A model generated the notes under the pieces. That model did not search any database, was not told where the DNA came from, and saw only the letters and a program-made list of their open reading frames with translations. A DNA stretch of 64,000 nucleotides from Salinicoccus sp. Bachu38 (GTDB lineage: Bacteria > Bacillota > Bacilli > Staphylococcales > Salinicoccaceae): the NCBI RefSeq assembly GCF_038561955.2, contig NZ_CP138333.2:2108001-2172000 (forward strand). The letters are read 5' to 3'. Positions within the stretch are counted from its first letter, which is position 1. Each line of letters opens with the position of its first letter. A program made the translations under genes and the position numbers. Shown here in pieces: positions 55,951 through 64,000 of the stretch.

Positions 55951-57732
55951 ATGTCCGAAGAAAAGAAAGGATTCTCCCGCAAAGTCCAGGCATTCGGCTC
56001 GTTCCTGAGCAGCATGATCATGCCGAATATCGCCGCCTTCATCGCCTGGGGACTGATCACAGCACTATTCATTGAAGCCGGATGGCTGCCGAACGAAGAA
56101 CTTGCCGGCATGGTCGGTCCGATGATCACATACCTCCTGCCACTGCTCATCGCCTATACCGGCGGTAAGCTCGTCCACGACGTCCGGGGTGGGGTCGTCG
56201 GCTCCACTGCGACAATGGGGATCATTACAGCATTCCCCGACTCCCCGATGCTCCTCGGTGCCATGATCATGGGACCACTCGGCGGCTACCTGATCAAACA
56301 GGTCGACCGTGTGCTTGTACCGCGCATCCGCCAGGGACTTGAGATGCTCGTCAACAACTTCTCTGCCGGCATCCTCGCCTTCCTGCTTGCACTGTTCGGC
56401 TTCTATGGTCTCGGCCCTGTCGTTTCCTGGCTGACGAATATGCTCGGAAGGCTCGTCGACATCGTCGTCGAGGCTGGCCTGCTGCCACTGGCGAGCATAT
56501 TCATCGAGCCCGCCAAAGTCGTATTCCTGAACAATGCCATCAACCATGGTGTGCTGACACCACTGGCCACCGAAGAAGTACAGGAAGCGGGACGCTCCAT
56601 ACTGTTCACGCTCGAATCCAACCCGGGTCCCGGCCTCGGCATCCTCGTCGCCTACATGGTATTCGGCAAGGGGACTGCACGTGCCACTGCACCGGGTGCT
56701 GCCATCATCCAGTTCGTCGGTGGTATCCATGAGATCTACTTCCCGTACATCCTCATGAAACCACTGCTCGTCGTCGCCGCAATACTCGGTGGCGCCACAG
56801 GCATCTTCACTTTCAGCCTGTTCGGCTTCGGCCTGTCCGGCCCTCCGGCACCAGGCAGCATCATCGCGTACTTCGCCATGACGCCAAGGGGCGAACATCT
56901 GATCATGTTCCTCGGCGTATTCGCAGCCGCACTCGTCTCCTTCATCGTGGCTTCACTCATACTGAAATTCACACGCCAGCCTGACGACGACATCGTCGGC
57001 GCGACGGAGAAGATGGAAGCGACCAAAGGCAGGAAATCTTCTGTTGCAGGTTCCCTGACACAGGCTGAAGCTGCTGAAACGGAAACTGCAGAAGCTGCGA
57101 CCTTCGACTACGGCAAAGTGGACAAGATCGTCTTCGCCTGCGATGCCGGCATGGGTTCAAGTGCCATGGGTGCGGGCATGCTGAAGAACAAGTTCAAAAA
57201 AGAAGGACTCGACATCGAAGTCACGAACTCCGCCATCAACCAGCTGAAGGGTGACGAGGACATCATCATCACACAGAAGACCTTGACTGAAAGGGCGGAA
57301 AGCAAAGTGCCGACTGCCAAGCATATCTCGGTCGACAACTTCCTCAACAGTCCGAAATATGACGAACTGACGGAAGAGCTGAAGCGGGAACAGAAGGGCG
57401 TGGCAACAGACGGCCAGGAAGCAGCGGACGCGCCGTTCGACTACAGCACGGTCGACAAGATCGTCTTCGCCTGCGATGCCGGCATGGGTTCAAGTGCCAT
57501 GGGCGCGGGTATGTTGAAGAACAAGTTCAAAAAAGAAGGGCTTGACATCGATGTCACGAATTCCGCCATCAATCAGCTGAAGGGCGACGAAGACATCATC
57601 ATCACACAGAAGACGCTGACTGAAAGGGCGGAAAGCAAAGTGCCGACTGCCAAGCATATCTCGGTCGACAACTTCCTCAACAGTCCGAAATATGACGAAC
57701 TGACGGAAGAGCTCAAGAAACACCAGAAATAG
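55951..57732 (+). CDS. mtlA: Mannitol PTS EIICB with two tandem EIIB domains
   Basis: MtlA imports and phosphorylates mannitol to mannitol-1-phosphate. The ATG at 55951 follows AAGGGGTG and gives 593 residues. A GTG nine bases earlier is also in frame. EIIC fills about residues 1-335, with GGIHEIYFPY and its His-Glu region. Unusually, two EIIB domains follow: F385 onward with phospho-Cys397, and F496 onward with phospho-Cys508, both in VFACDAGMGSSAMG. They are nearly identical and offset by exactly 111 residues, joined by an Ala/Glu-rich linker. Normal MtlA has one EIIB. The separate EIIA is MtlF, two genes on. Confidence 0.95.
   Translation: MSEEKKGFSRKVQAFGSFLSSMIMPNIAAFIAWGLITALFIEAGWLPNEELAGMVGPMITYLLPLLIAYTGGKLVHDVRGGVVGSTATMGIITAFPDSPMLLGAMIMGPLGGYLIKQVDRVLVPRIRQGLEMLVNNFSAGILAFLLALFGFYGLGPVVSWLTNMLGRLVDIVVEAGLLPLASIFIEPAKVVFLNNAINHGVLTPLATEEVQEAGRSILFTLESNPGPGLGILVAYMVFGKGTARATAPGAAIIQFVGGIHEIYFPYILMKPLLVVAAILGGATGIFTFSLFGFGLSGPPAPGSIIAYFAMTPRGEHLIMFLGVFAAALVSFIVASLILKFTRQPDDDIVGATEKMEATKGRKSSVAGSLTQAEAAETETAEAATFDYGKVDKIVFACDAGMGSSAMGAGMLKNKFKKEGLDIEVTNSAINQLKGDEDIIITQKTLTERAESKVPTAKHISVDNFLNSPKYDELTEELKREQKGVATDGQEAADAPFDYSTVDKIVFACDAGMGSSAMGAGMLKNKFKKEGLDIDVTNSAINQLKGDEDIIITQKTLTERAESKVPTAKHISVDNFLNSPKYDELTEELKKHQK
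57103..57396 (+). repeat. Direct repeat copy 1 (first EIIB coding segment)
   Basis: About 294 bases coding the first EIIB domain, repeated 333 bases downstream with very few changes, most of them at third codon positions. The period is a whole number of codons, so the frame is kept. Confidence 0.9.
57436..57729 (+). repeat. Direct repeat copy 2 (second EIIB coding segment)
   Basis: The second copy of the EIIB segment. Differences from copy 1 include GGCAAAGTG versus AGCACGGTC near the start and IEV versus IDV at the protein level, showing the copies have begun to diverge or have been partly homogenised. Confidence 0.9.
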
Positions 57733-57756
57733 CTATGAATACAAGGAGGTGCCATT

Positions 57757-59757
57757 ATGATCAGTTCTCGGGAGAAAAAAATCATCAACGAGCTCATCTA
57801 TCATAATGGCACCTTTCTGCTCATCAAGGAATTGGCAGACACGCTGGGCGTTTCCTCAAGGACCATCCACCGGGAACTGAAGAACGTCACCGATACTCTT
57901 GGCCAGCTCGGCATAGAGCTGATAAGGGAATACAGGAAAGGCGTAAAGCTCGAACTCGGGCCGGGTGAGATCGACGCACTCACCGCCTTCATCAACACGC
58001 ATGCAGCCAAGGATTTGAGCAACGAGGAGAAGAAGGTCGCACTCATCTATAATCTGATGCTGAATCCGGAAGGCCTCAAGAAAAGTGCGCTCGCCGTCGA
58101 ACTCGGGGTCAGCGAGCACAAGGTCGATGAGCTGATTGGGCAGATGACCGCGCCCCTCCAGGCTTCAGACCTTGAAATCAGGAAAACGCGTGCCATCGGC
58201 ATCCAGCTCGTCGGAGATGGACTGAACAAGCAGAATTTCCTGGCTGACATGATGGTCAATGAACTCAACTCGAACAGCATCTACTCGGTCATAGAGAACA
58301 ACTTCGTCTTCAGCTCCCTGGTCAACAGCAATATCATGGGGCTGCTTGAAGCCGACAACATCTTCAAAGTGGAACGGCTGCTCATGGATGAACTCGAGGT
58401 GCTTCCGTATCAGCTGACTGAAAATGCATATCTGAACCTGACGCTGCATATCGTGCTGGCCATCGACCGCACCGAGCATTCGCAGAACGTATCCGTCAGG
58501 GAGTCGCTCAAGGATGAACTGCGGGATACACAGGAATTTGAAGTATCCCTTGCACTCACCAAGAAACTGGAAGCCGAATTTTCGATCACCTTCCCCGAGG
58601 AGGAGGTCTACTTCATCTGCATGCATCTTCGGGGCAGCAGAAGAAAGTCACGGGAAGCCGATGATGCGGACTCCATCGAACTGCTGACCAGTGCATTCAT
58701 CGATGCGGTGAGCCACAGGATGAACTATCCCTTCTATGCCTATCCCGAACTCAAGGAGGGGCTGATACTCCACATCGAGCCGACGCTGCACCGGATGGAA
58801 TCCGGCATCATCACAGCCAATCCCCTGCTCGATTCGATAAAGGAAAGCTATCCGGCCCTGTTCGAAATCGTCGGTGAGTGCTTCCGGCAGGACTTCAAAG
58901 TGGATAAGCTCAACGAATCGGAAATCGGCTTCCTCACCATACACTTTGGGGGCATACTGCATGCCAACCCGAGGATAGAAGTGACGACGGTGTGCTCCAG
59001 CGGCATCGGTACAAGCCGGATCCTTGCGAACCAGCTGAAGAGCAGATTCAACAACATGTTCATCCGGCAGGAACTCTCGATATCCGAGATTGCAGATACG
59101 GAGATCCATGACGGGGAACTGGTGCTGAGCACAGTGCCGCTCGACCTTGAAAACTATATACTCGTCAGCCCCCTGCTTGATGCAAATGACGAAAAGAAGA
59201 TTACGGCGGCGATTGCCGACATGGACGCCGCCCCGCTTCCAAAAGCATCAGGGGCCAGCACCACAAGGACGGAGGTCAATCCCGATCGTGTGATACAGGT
59301 GTCGGAACTCTATCTCAACCGTTCTGCCCTCACCAGGGAGCAGCACACCGATGCCCTCTCCTCCGTCCGTGACGCCCTGTCGTCGGAAACTGGCATGGCG
59401 GGAGAAGACATCGAGCGGATCGTCTCGCAATTGAAGGACCGGTTCGAAGCGACAGGCTTCATCATCGGGGAGGAGGGGTTTTCCTATCCCCACATCAGGT
59501 CCCCGCTCATCAAGCACCACAGAATGGTTTTCATCCATAACCATGGAGGTATAGGGGATAGGAACTACCTTGGGGAAAATGTGACGGTCAACCACCAGAT
59601 CATGCTCCTTGTCCCGGAAGATACGCTGGCAGCCGAAGCGATCAGCGAACTGAGTATCCTGTTCGGTGAGCATCACATGAACATCCATGAACTGTTCGAA
59701 AATCCGCAAAAAATAGAAGAAGCAATCAAGAACCACCTACGGACAATCTATAAATAG
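57757..59757 (+). CDS. mtlR: PTS-regulated mannitol operon activator MtlR
   Basis: This is a transcription activator of 666 residues, regulated by phosphorylation. Domains in order: HTH (about 1-60), second HTH-like (about 85-140), PRD1 with His231 and His290, PRD2 with His339 and His396, an EIIB-Gat-like domain with Cys413 (VCSSGIGTS), and an EIIA-Mtl-like domain with His579 (YPHIRS). Phosphorylation of PRD2 by HPr should activate it. The EIIB/EIIA domains let the mannitol transporter restrain it when mannitol is absent. It follows mtlA, the staphylococcal order, and should bind the repeat at 55844-55868. Confidence 0.95.
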   Translation: MISSREKKIINELIYHNGTFLLIKELADTLGVSSRTIHRELKNVTDTLGQLGIELIREYRKGVKLELGPGEIDALTAFINTHAAKDLSNEEKKVALIYNLMLNPEGLKKSALAVELGVSEHKVDELIGQMTAPLQASDLEIRKTRAIGIQLVGDGLNKQNFLADMMVNELNSNSIYSVIENNFVFSSLVNSNIMGLLEADNIFKVERLLMDELEVLPYQLTENAYLNLTLHIVLAIDRTEHSQNVSVRESLKDELRDTQEFEVSLALTKKLEAEFSITFPEEEVYFICMHLRGSRRKSREADDADSIELLTSAFIDAVSHRMNYPFYAYPELKEGLILHIEPTLHRMESGIITANPLLDSIKESYPALFEIVGECFRQDFKVDKLNESEIGFLTIHFGGILHANPRIEVTTVCSSGIGTSRILANQLKSRFNNMFIRQELSISEIADTEIHDGELVLSTVPLDLENYILVSPLLDANDEKKITAAIADMDAAPLPKASGASTTRTEVNPDRVIQVSELYLNRSALTREQHTDALSSVRDALSSETGMAGEDIERIVSQLKDRFEATGFIIGEEGFSYPHIRSPLIKHHRMVFIHNHGGIGDRNYLGENVTVNHQIMLLVPEDTLAAEAISELSILFGEHHMNIHELFENPQKIEEAIKNHLRTIYK

Positions 59758-59773
59758 AAAGGAAATGATCATT

Positions 59774-60199
59774 ATGTTGAAGAAGGAAAATATCCTGATG
59801 GACCAGACAGTGAACTCGAAGGAGGAGGCAATTGAAATGGCAGGCAGACTGCTCGTACAGCAGGGTGCTGTGGAGGAAGCCTATATCGACTCCATGCTGG
59901 AGCGGGAAAAGGTCGTCTCCACCTTCATGGGAAATGGGCTGGCAATCCCCCATGGTACAGATGAAGGGAAGACATCCGTCATCGAGAGCGGCCTTTCCCT
60001 TGTGCAGGTGCCGGCCGGTGTCGACTTTGACGGAAATGAAGCCAAAGTCGTCCTTGGAATTGCCGGTAAGGACAACGAGCATCTTGATATGCTCCAAAAA
60101 ATAGCAGTGCTCTTCTCGGAAGAGGAAAATGCTGAACAGGTCATCAATGCATCTTCTGCCGATGAAATCATCGCGCTCTTTGAAAATGAGGAGATATGA
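59774..60199 (+). CDS. mtlF: Mannitol PTS EIIA
   Basis: MtlF passes phosphate from HPr to the EIIB domains of MtlA. The ATG at 59774, eight bases after AAAGGAA, is preferred over 59765. It gives 141 residues. The phosphorylated His is in MGNGLAIPHGTDEG. The rest matches the EIIA-mannitol/fructose fold. Its stop lies one base before the mtlD start region, so the genes are closely coupled. Confidence 0.95.
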   Translation: MLKKENILMDQTVNSKEEAIEMAGRLLVQQGAVEEAYIDSMLEREKVVSTFMGNGLAIPHGTDEGKTSVIESGLSLVQVPAGVDFDGNEAKVVLGIAGKDNEHLDMLQKIAVLFSEEENAEQVINASSADEIIALFENEEI

Positions 60200-60200
60200 T

Positions 60201-61307
60201 ATGAAGGCCGTACATTTTGGTGCCGGAAACATCGGTCGTGGGTTCATCGGCAAAGTACTGCATGATAACGGATATGAAATCACATTTGCAGACGTCAATG
60301 ACGAAATCATAGACGCTCTGAACCGGGAGCATAAATATACTGTGCATATCGCCGAGGAGAATGGCGCCGCCTATAAGATCAGTGGAGTGAAAGGTGTCCA
60401 TACCGCACAGGATACGGAGCAGCTGGCGGAAGCCATAGCGGAAACGGATATCATCACGACAGCAGTCGGAGTCAACATTCTGCCGATCATCGCAAAAACC
60501 ATTGCCCCACACCTGGAACAGCGCGGGGGAGGCAAGCCTCTGAACATCATCGCCTGTGAAAATGCCGTCCTTGCTACAGATACGCTGAAAGCGGCAATCG
60601 CTTCCGAGATCGGCACGCATGCGTTCAGCAATATCGGCTTTCCGAATTCTGCAGTGGACCGCATTGTGCCGATCCAGAAGAATGAAAATATCCTTGATGT
60701 GAAAGTCGAGTCTTTCTACGAATGGGTCATCGAAGCGGACAGCTGGGCAGGTGATGACAAACTCGATGGCGTGAACTATGTACCCGATCTCATGCCCTAT
60801 ATCGAAAGGAAGCTGTTCACCGTAAATACTGGCCACGCCGCCATCGCATACTACGGAAAGACACTCGGCTACAGGAGTGTCTCGGAAGCCATGAAGGACG
60901 ATGAAGTCGTCGTCTTCCTGAGAAATGTGCTCAAGGAGACGACCCTCTACCTCACGCATAACTACGACTTCACGGAAGTGGAACAGTCCGAATATATCGA
61001 TAAGATCATCGGCAGATTCGAAAACCCATACCTCTCCGATGACCTCGACCGTGTCGGACGGGGAGTGCTCAGAAAACTCGGCCCGAACGACCGGATCATC
61101 AAACCGCTCGTGTACCTGCATGAAAACGGCCATGACCACGATGCATTGTCGGAACTGGTCGTGCATGCCCTGAAATTCGACAACCAGGACGACCCCGAAC
61201 AGATGGAGATGAACCAGATCGTCTCGGAGAAGGGTGTCTCCCATTTCCTCTCCACACACAGTGGCCTGGAAAAAGGGTTGCTGGAAGAGATTAAAGCGAA
61301 AATCTGA
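60201..61307 (+). CDS. mtlD: Mannitol-1-phosphate 5-dehydrogenase
   Basis: MtlD oxidises mannitol-1-phosphate to fructose-6-phosphate with NAD+. The ATG at 60201 follows GAGGAG and gives 368 residues. The longer frame begins inside mtlF. The NAD-binding loop is HFGAGNIGRGFIGK. The catalytic Lys is in ERKLFTVNTGHAAIAYYG, typical of the long-chain mannitol dehydrogenases. It ends the operon at a strong terminator. Confidence 0.97.
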   Translation: MKAVHFGAGNIGRGFIGKVLHDNGYEITFADVNDEIIDALNREHKYTVHIAEENGAAYKISGVKGVHTAQDTEQLAEAIAETDIITTAVGVNILPIIAKTIAPHLEQRGGGKPLNIIACENAVLATDTLKAAIASEIGTHAFSNIGFPNSAVDRIVPIQKNENILDVKVESFYEWVIEADSWAGDDKLDGVNYVPDLMPYIERKLFTVNTGHAAIAYYGKTLGYRSVSEAMKDDEVVVFLRNVLKETTLYLTHNYDFTEVEQSEYIDKIIGRFENPYLSDDLDRVGRGVLRKLGPNDRIIKPLVYLHENGHDHDALSELVVHALKFDNQDDPEQMEMNQIVSEKGVSHFLSTHSGLEKGLLEEIKAKI

Positions 61308-61311
61308 CTTG

Positions 61312-61347
61312 AATGCCCCGGCTCACGCTTGAGCCGGGGCATTTTCA
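61312..61347 (+). terminator. Terminator of the mannitol operon
   Basis: AATGCCCCGGCTC pairs perfectly with GAGCCGGGGCATT around ACGCTT and is followed by TTCAC. It lies four bases past the mtlD stop. Confidence 0.9.
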
Positions 61348-61401
61348 CGTCCAATACATGCAGTTCATGCGAAAAAATACACTGAATTTTTCAGTATCTA
61401 T

Positions 61402-61427
61402 GTTAATCGTAAAAGAAACCCGGGTAA
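61402..61427 (+). promoter_or_regulatory. Sigma-B-like promoter of the catalase gene
   Basis: GTTAAT (61402-61407) and GGGTAA (61422-61427) are spaced by 14 bases, close to the sigma-B consensus GTTTAA-N12-15-GGGTAT. Bacillus katE is sigma-B dependent, which supports the reading. A housekeeping promoter was not evident in the same gap. Confidence 0.65.
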
Positions 61428-61466
61428 ACTTCCTATAGAGCCTAAAATATTCAGGAGGGATTTTTA

Positions 61467-63461
61467 ATGTCCAGGAAAAAGGATGAACTGAATCAGAGGG
61501 ACACGATTGACAATACGAAGGAAGCTTCACTGACCACGAACCAGGGGCTGCCGATGAGCGAAGATGAATTCTCACTCAAGGCGGGAGAACGCGGCCCCAC
61601 CCTGATGGAGGACTTCCACTTCCGTGAAAAGATGACCCACTTCGACCATGAGCGGATTCCCGAGCGCATCGTCCATGCCCGTGGATTTGCGGTACATGGC
61701 GAATTTGAAGTATATGAATCACTGGAAAAATATACGCGGGCCAAATTCCTTACCGAACCTGGCAAGAAGACGCCGGTCTTCACCCGCTTCTCCACAGTGG
61801 CCGGTAACCGCGGATCAATGGATATTCCGCGTGATGTACGCGGTTTTGCGACGAAATTCTATACCGACGAAGGCAATTTCGACCTTGTAGCCAATAATAT
61901 GCCGGTATTCTTCATGCAGGATGCAATTAAGTTCCCTGACTTCGTCCACGCTGTAAAACCTGAACCACATAATGAAATCCCCCAGGCGGCTTCGGCCCAC
62001 AATACATTCTGGGACTGGGTATCCGAAAATACCGAAAGTGCCCATATGGTCATGTGGCTGATGAGTGACCGTGCCCTCCCGAGAAGTCTCACAATGATGG
62101 AAGGATTCGGTGTCCATACGTTCAGACTCGTTAATGCAGAAGGCAGGAGCCATTTCGTCAAATTCCACTGGAAGCCGAAATTCGGCACCCACCAGGTACT
62201 GTGGGATGAGGCACAGATGATCAACGGCAAGAACATAGACTTCAACCGTATGGAGCTGTGGCAGAATATCGAAAAAGGCATCCCTGCTGAATTCGAACTG
62301 GGTCTACAGGTCATCCCGGAAGAAGATGAATTCGAGATGGAATTCGATATCCTGGATCCAACCAAGCTCTGGCCGGAAGAGGAAGTGCCTGTACAGATTG
62401 TCGGCAAACTGACATTGAACCAGAATGTGGACAACTACTTCGCAGAGACGGAGCAGGTCGCATTCCACCCTGGACATGTCGTTCCGGGCATCGACTTCAC
62501 CAATGACCCATTGCTCCAGGGCAGACTGTTCTCCTACACGGATACACAGCTGATCCGTCTCGGCGGCCCGAACTTCCACCAGATTCCGATCAACCGTCCG
62601 GTGTGTCCGTTCGCCAACAACCAGCGTGACGGCTATAACCAGATGTACATCCATAAAGGTAAAACCTCATACCATAAGAATGCCATAAACAACAATCAGC
62701 CTGAACCATTGGCTGCTGAAAAAGGCGGATATGAGCATTACAGCGAAAAGGTCGAAGGCAGGAAGGTCCGTGCCAGAAGCGAAAGCTTTACAGACCACTT
62801 CAGCCAGGCCAAGCTCTTCCTGAACTCCATGTCAGAGACTGAAAGACAGCATATATATGATGCACTCAGTTTCGAACTGGGCAAATGCGACATGGAAATC
62901 CGGGAGAACGCCATCTATAAACTGCTGAACAAGATCGACCGTGACATGACGGAATATGTGGCAGACAGAGTGGGTGTGGAAGCACCACCGGAAGTGGAGG
63001 AATCCACCTACTCCAAACGCTCTCCTGCACTCAGCATGGAAAACACCGACTTCTCCCTTGAAACGCGCACAGTCGGTGTAATGCTGACACCGGATGTCGC
63101 AGAACAGACGCTGAAGGAGACCAAGTCCAAGCTTGAAGAACAGGGACTGCAGGTCACTTTCATATCCGATAAGATATACAAGATCGGAGACATCACCCTG
63201 GATGAGACATTCGACACTGTACACTGTGTACTTTTCGATTCAATAATCATATTGAAAGGTGAGGAAAAACCGCCTGCACCGGTCATCGAGAACCTGGAGA
63301 TCGCATATAAGCATAAAAAGGCGATCGGCTATGGCATAGACTCCGGGGATATCTTTGATATGCTCTCCTTCACCAAAAACGACAAAGGCGTCGCAGATAT
63401 CGAACAGGACCTTGATGACTTCCTCGAAGCCGTCAAAGGCCACAGGGTCTGGAACAGATAG
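61467..63461 (+). CDS. katE: Large-subunit catalase (KatE / HPII type)
   Basis: This enzyme breaks down hydrogen peroxide with haem. The 664-residue protein belongs to the large clade 2 catalases. The catalytic His70 is in RIVHARGFAVHG, the distal Asn is in DLVANNMPVFF, and the haem-ligand Tyr is in RLFSYTDTQLIRLG. After about residue 510 comes the extra flavodoxin-like domain (VGVMLTPDVAEQTLKETKSK onward) that small catalases lack. Length is close to Bacillus KatE and shorter than E. coli HPII. GGAGG precedes the ATG. Stress control by sigma-B is suggested upstream. Confidence 0.95.
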   Translation: MSRKKDELNQRDTIDNTKEASLTTNQGLPMSEDEFSLKAGERGPTLMEDFHFREKMTHFDHERIPERIVHARGFAVHGEFEVYESLEKYTRAKFLTEPGKKTPVFTRFSTVAGNRGSMDIPRDVRGFATKFYTDEGNFDLVANNMPVFFMQDAIKFPDFVHAVKPEPHNEIPQAASAHNTFWDWVSENTESAHMVMWLMSDRALPRSLTMMEGFGVHTFRLVNAEGRSHFVKFHWKPKFGTHQVLWDEAQMINGKNIDFNRMELWQNIEKGIPAEFELGLQVIPEEDEFEMEFDILDPTKLWPEEEVPVQIVGKLTLNQNVDNYFAETEQVAFHPGHVVPGIDFTNDPLLQGRLFSYTDTQLIRLGGPNFHQIPINRPVCPFANNQRDGYNQMYIHKGKTSYHKNAINNNQPEPLAAEKGGYEHYSEKVEGRKVRARSESFTDHFSQAKLFLNSMSETERQHIYDALSFELGKCDMEIRENAIYKLLNKIDRDMTEYVADRVGVEAPPEVEESTYSKRSPALSMENTDFSLETRTVGVMLTPDVAEQTLKETKSKLEEQGLQVTFISDKIYKIGDITLDETFDTVHCVLFDSIIILKGEEKPPAPVIENLEIAYKHKKAIGYGIDSGDIFDMLSFTKNDKGVADIEQDLDDFLEAVKGHRVWNR

Positions 63462-63474
63462 TTTCCATGAACAT

Positions 63475-63503
63475 CCCCCTCCTATCCAGGAGGGGGTTTT
63501 TAT
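63475..63503 (+). terminator. Terminator after katE
   Basis: CCCCCTCC pairs with GGAGGGGG around TATCCA and is followed by TTTTTATTT, 13 bases past the katE stop. Confidence 0.92.
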
Positions 63504-63563
63504 TTATGGACATGCCGATCATCATCCTCTGTGCTTCTTTGAAAAAGTGTCACATATTATCTT

Positions 63564-63624
63564 TTGACCGCCCCTCTCCTGCGTGATAGAATATGAAATG
63601 TTTCAATTAGTTGAGCATGCTCAA
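63564..63624 (+). promoter_or_regulatory. Promoter and palindromic operator of the MarR-type gene
   Basis: TTGACC (63564-63569) and TAGAAT (63587-63592) are spaced by 17 bases. TTGAGCATGCTCAA at 63611-63624 is a perfect 14-base palindrome just after the expected start of transcription and 22 bases before the gene. This is a likely autoregulatory operator. Confidence 0.7.
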
Positions 63625-63646
63625 CAATCAAGCGAGGTTCGATATT

Positions 63647-64000
63647 ATGAAGAGGAAAAATGACATCGTACATAACTTGAGGGATATATACGGCTACGGA
63701 TACACGAAAGTCTTCAGCGATGTGACGGATTCCGTCGCGCGCATGCATATTTCGAAGACCCAGATGGACATCATCAAGTATATCTACCTCAAAGGCCATG
63801 CAACGCCTTCTGCGCTTGCTTTGGAGCTGAATGTGCAAAGGAGTGCGATTACGCATACCGTCAAAAAGCTCGAACGCAAAAACCTGGTGACGGTCAAGCA
63901 GAACGAGCTGACGAATGACAGGCGCTCCAAGCTCGTCTATATGACCCAGGAGGCAGAGGAACTGCTGGAGGAATTCATGGACAACATCCTTGAAAAGATC
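63647..64000 (+). CDS. MarR family transcriptional regulator, partial
   Basis: This winged-helix regulator is cut by the window end after 118 codons. The ATG at 63647 has GAGG upstream. The recognition region TPSALALELNVQRSAITHTV and the wing NLVTVKQNELTNDRRSKLV are typical of MarR proteins. No cysteine is seen in the visible part, so a thiol switch is unlikely there. A perfect palindrome in its leader suggests it represses itself. Its other targets are not visible, though a downstream operon partner may follow. Confidence 0.88.
   Translation, partial: MKRKNDIVHNLRDIYGYGYTKVFSDVTDSVARMHISKTQMDIIKYIYLKGHATPSALALELNVQRSAITHTVKKLERKNLVTVKQNELTNDRRSKLVYMTQEAEELLEEFMDNILEKI

Noticed and set aside
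60168-61259. A 363-codon minus-strand open frame opposite mtlD
   Set aside because: It is antisense to a complete, well-supported dehydrogenase in a regular operon.

Overview
The window is ordinary low-to-mid GC Firmicutes chromosome, most likely a halotolerant member of the Staphylococcaceae such as Salinicoccus or a close relative. The reasons are the Bacillus/Staphylococcus gene order around atp-upp-glyA-prfA-rho-murA-fba-pyrG-rpoE, a type II pantothenate kinase (CoaW), the staphylococcal order mtlA-mtlR-mtlF-mtlD, strong AGGAGG ribosome binding sites, and base composition near one half G+C. The species call is inference. No rRNA, tRNA, insertion sequence, prophage or CRISPR array was seen.

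Region 1 (1-20943, all minus strand except one gene) is a conserved housekeeping block. It holds the front of the ATP synthase operon (atpI-B-E-F-H, the last cut by the window edge), mnaA, upp, glyA, ywlG, rpiB, the arginine phosphatase gene ywlE, tsaC/sua5, prmC, prfA, rpmE, rho, murA2, a small transaldolase, fba, ywjG, pyrG, rpoE and a tandem GNAT protein. A P1B-4 metal ATPase gene sits between ywjG and pyrG behind a near-consensus Fur-type 7-1-7 operator. pyrG is preceded by a GGGC initiation site and an attenuator of the CTP-sensing type.

Region 2 (20944-41866) carries transport, stress and metabolism genes. It includes a BCCT osmolyte transporter, coaW, an orphan ABC ATPase, a CPA-type antiporter with an RCK_C domain, a lipoprotein, an OsmC-like protein, a divergent Nramp-like transporter with a ureohydrolase, the arsRBC arsenic operon, a TAXI-TRAP transporter (receptor, DUF1850 protein, fused permease) behind a cre-like site, an old-yellow-enzyme/amidase/glycerate kinase operon, an aldo-keto reductase, and an ATP-grasp enzyme paired with a MurJ-type flippase.

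Region 3 (41867-55779) has a split chromate transporter with a gamma-glutamyltransferase, a protein joining a Rho_N-like region to a SEC-C zinc motif, AEC and AzlCD exporters, a HAD phosphatase, a divergent quinone-detoxification pair (mhqD/mhqO-like), pcm, a doubled AhpD-like protein, and an ATP-grasp ligase preceded by a clear SAM-I (S-box) riboswitch. Next come a possible small RNA, a lipoprotein, rarD and a membrane protein.

Region 4 (55780-64000) is the mannitol operon with MtlR and CcpA control sites, whose EIICB protein carries two nearly identical EIIB domains. After it come a large katE-type catalase with a sigma-B-like promoter and a truncated MarR regulator with a palindromic operator. 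The least conventional features are the riboswitch-controlled ATP-grasp ligase and the doubled EIIB.
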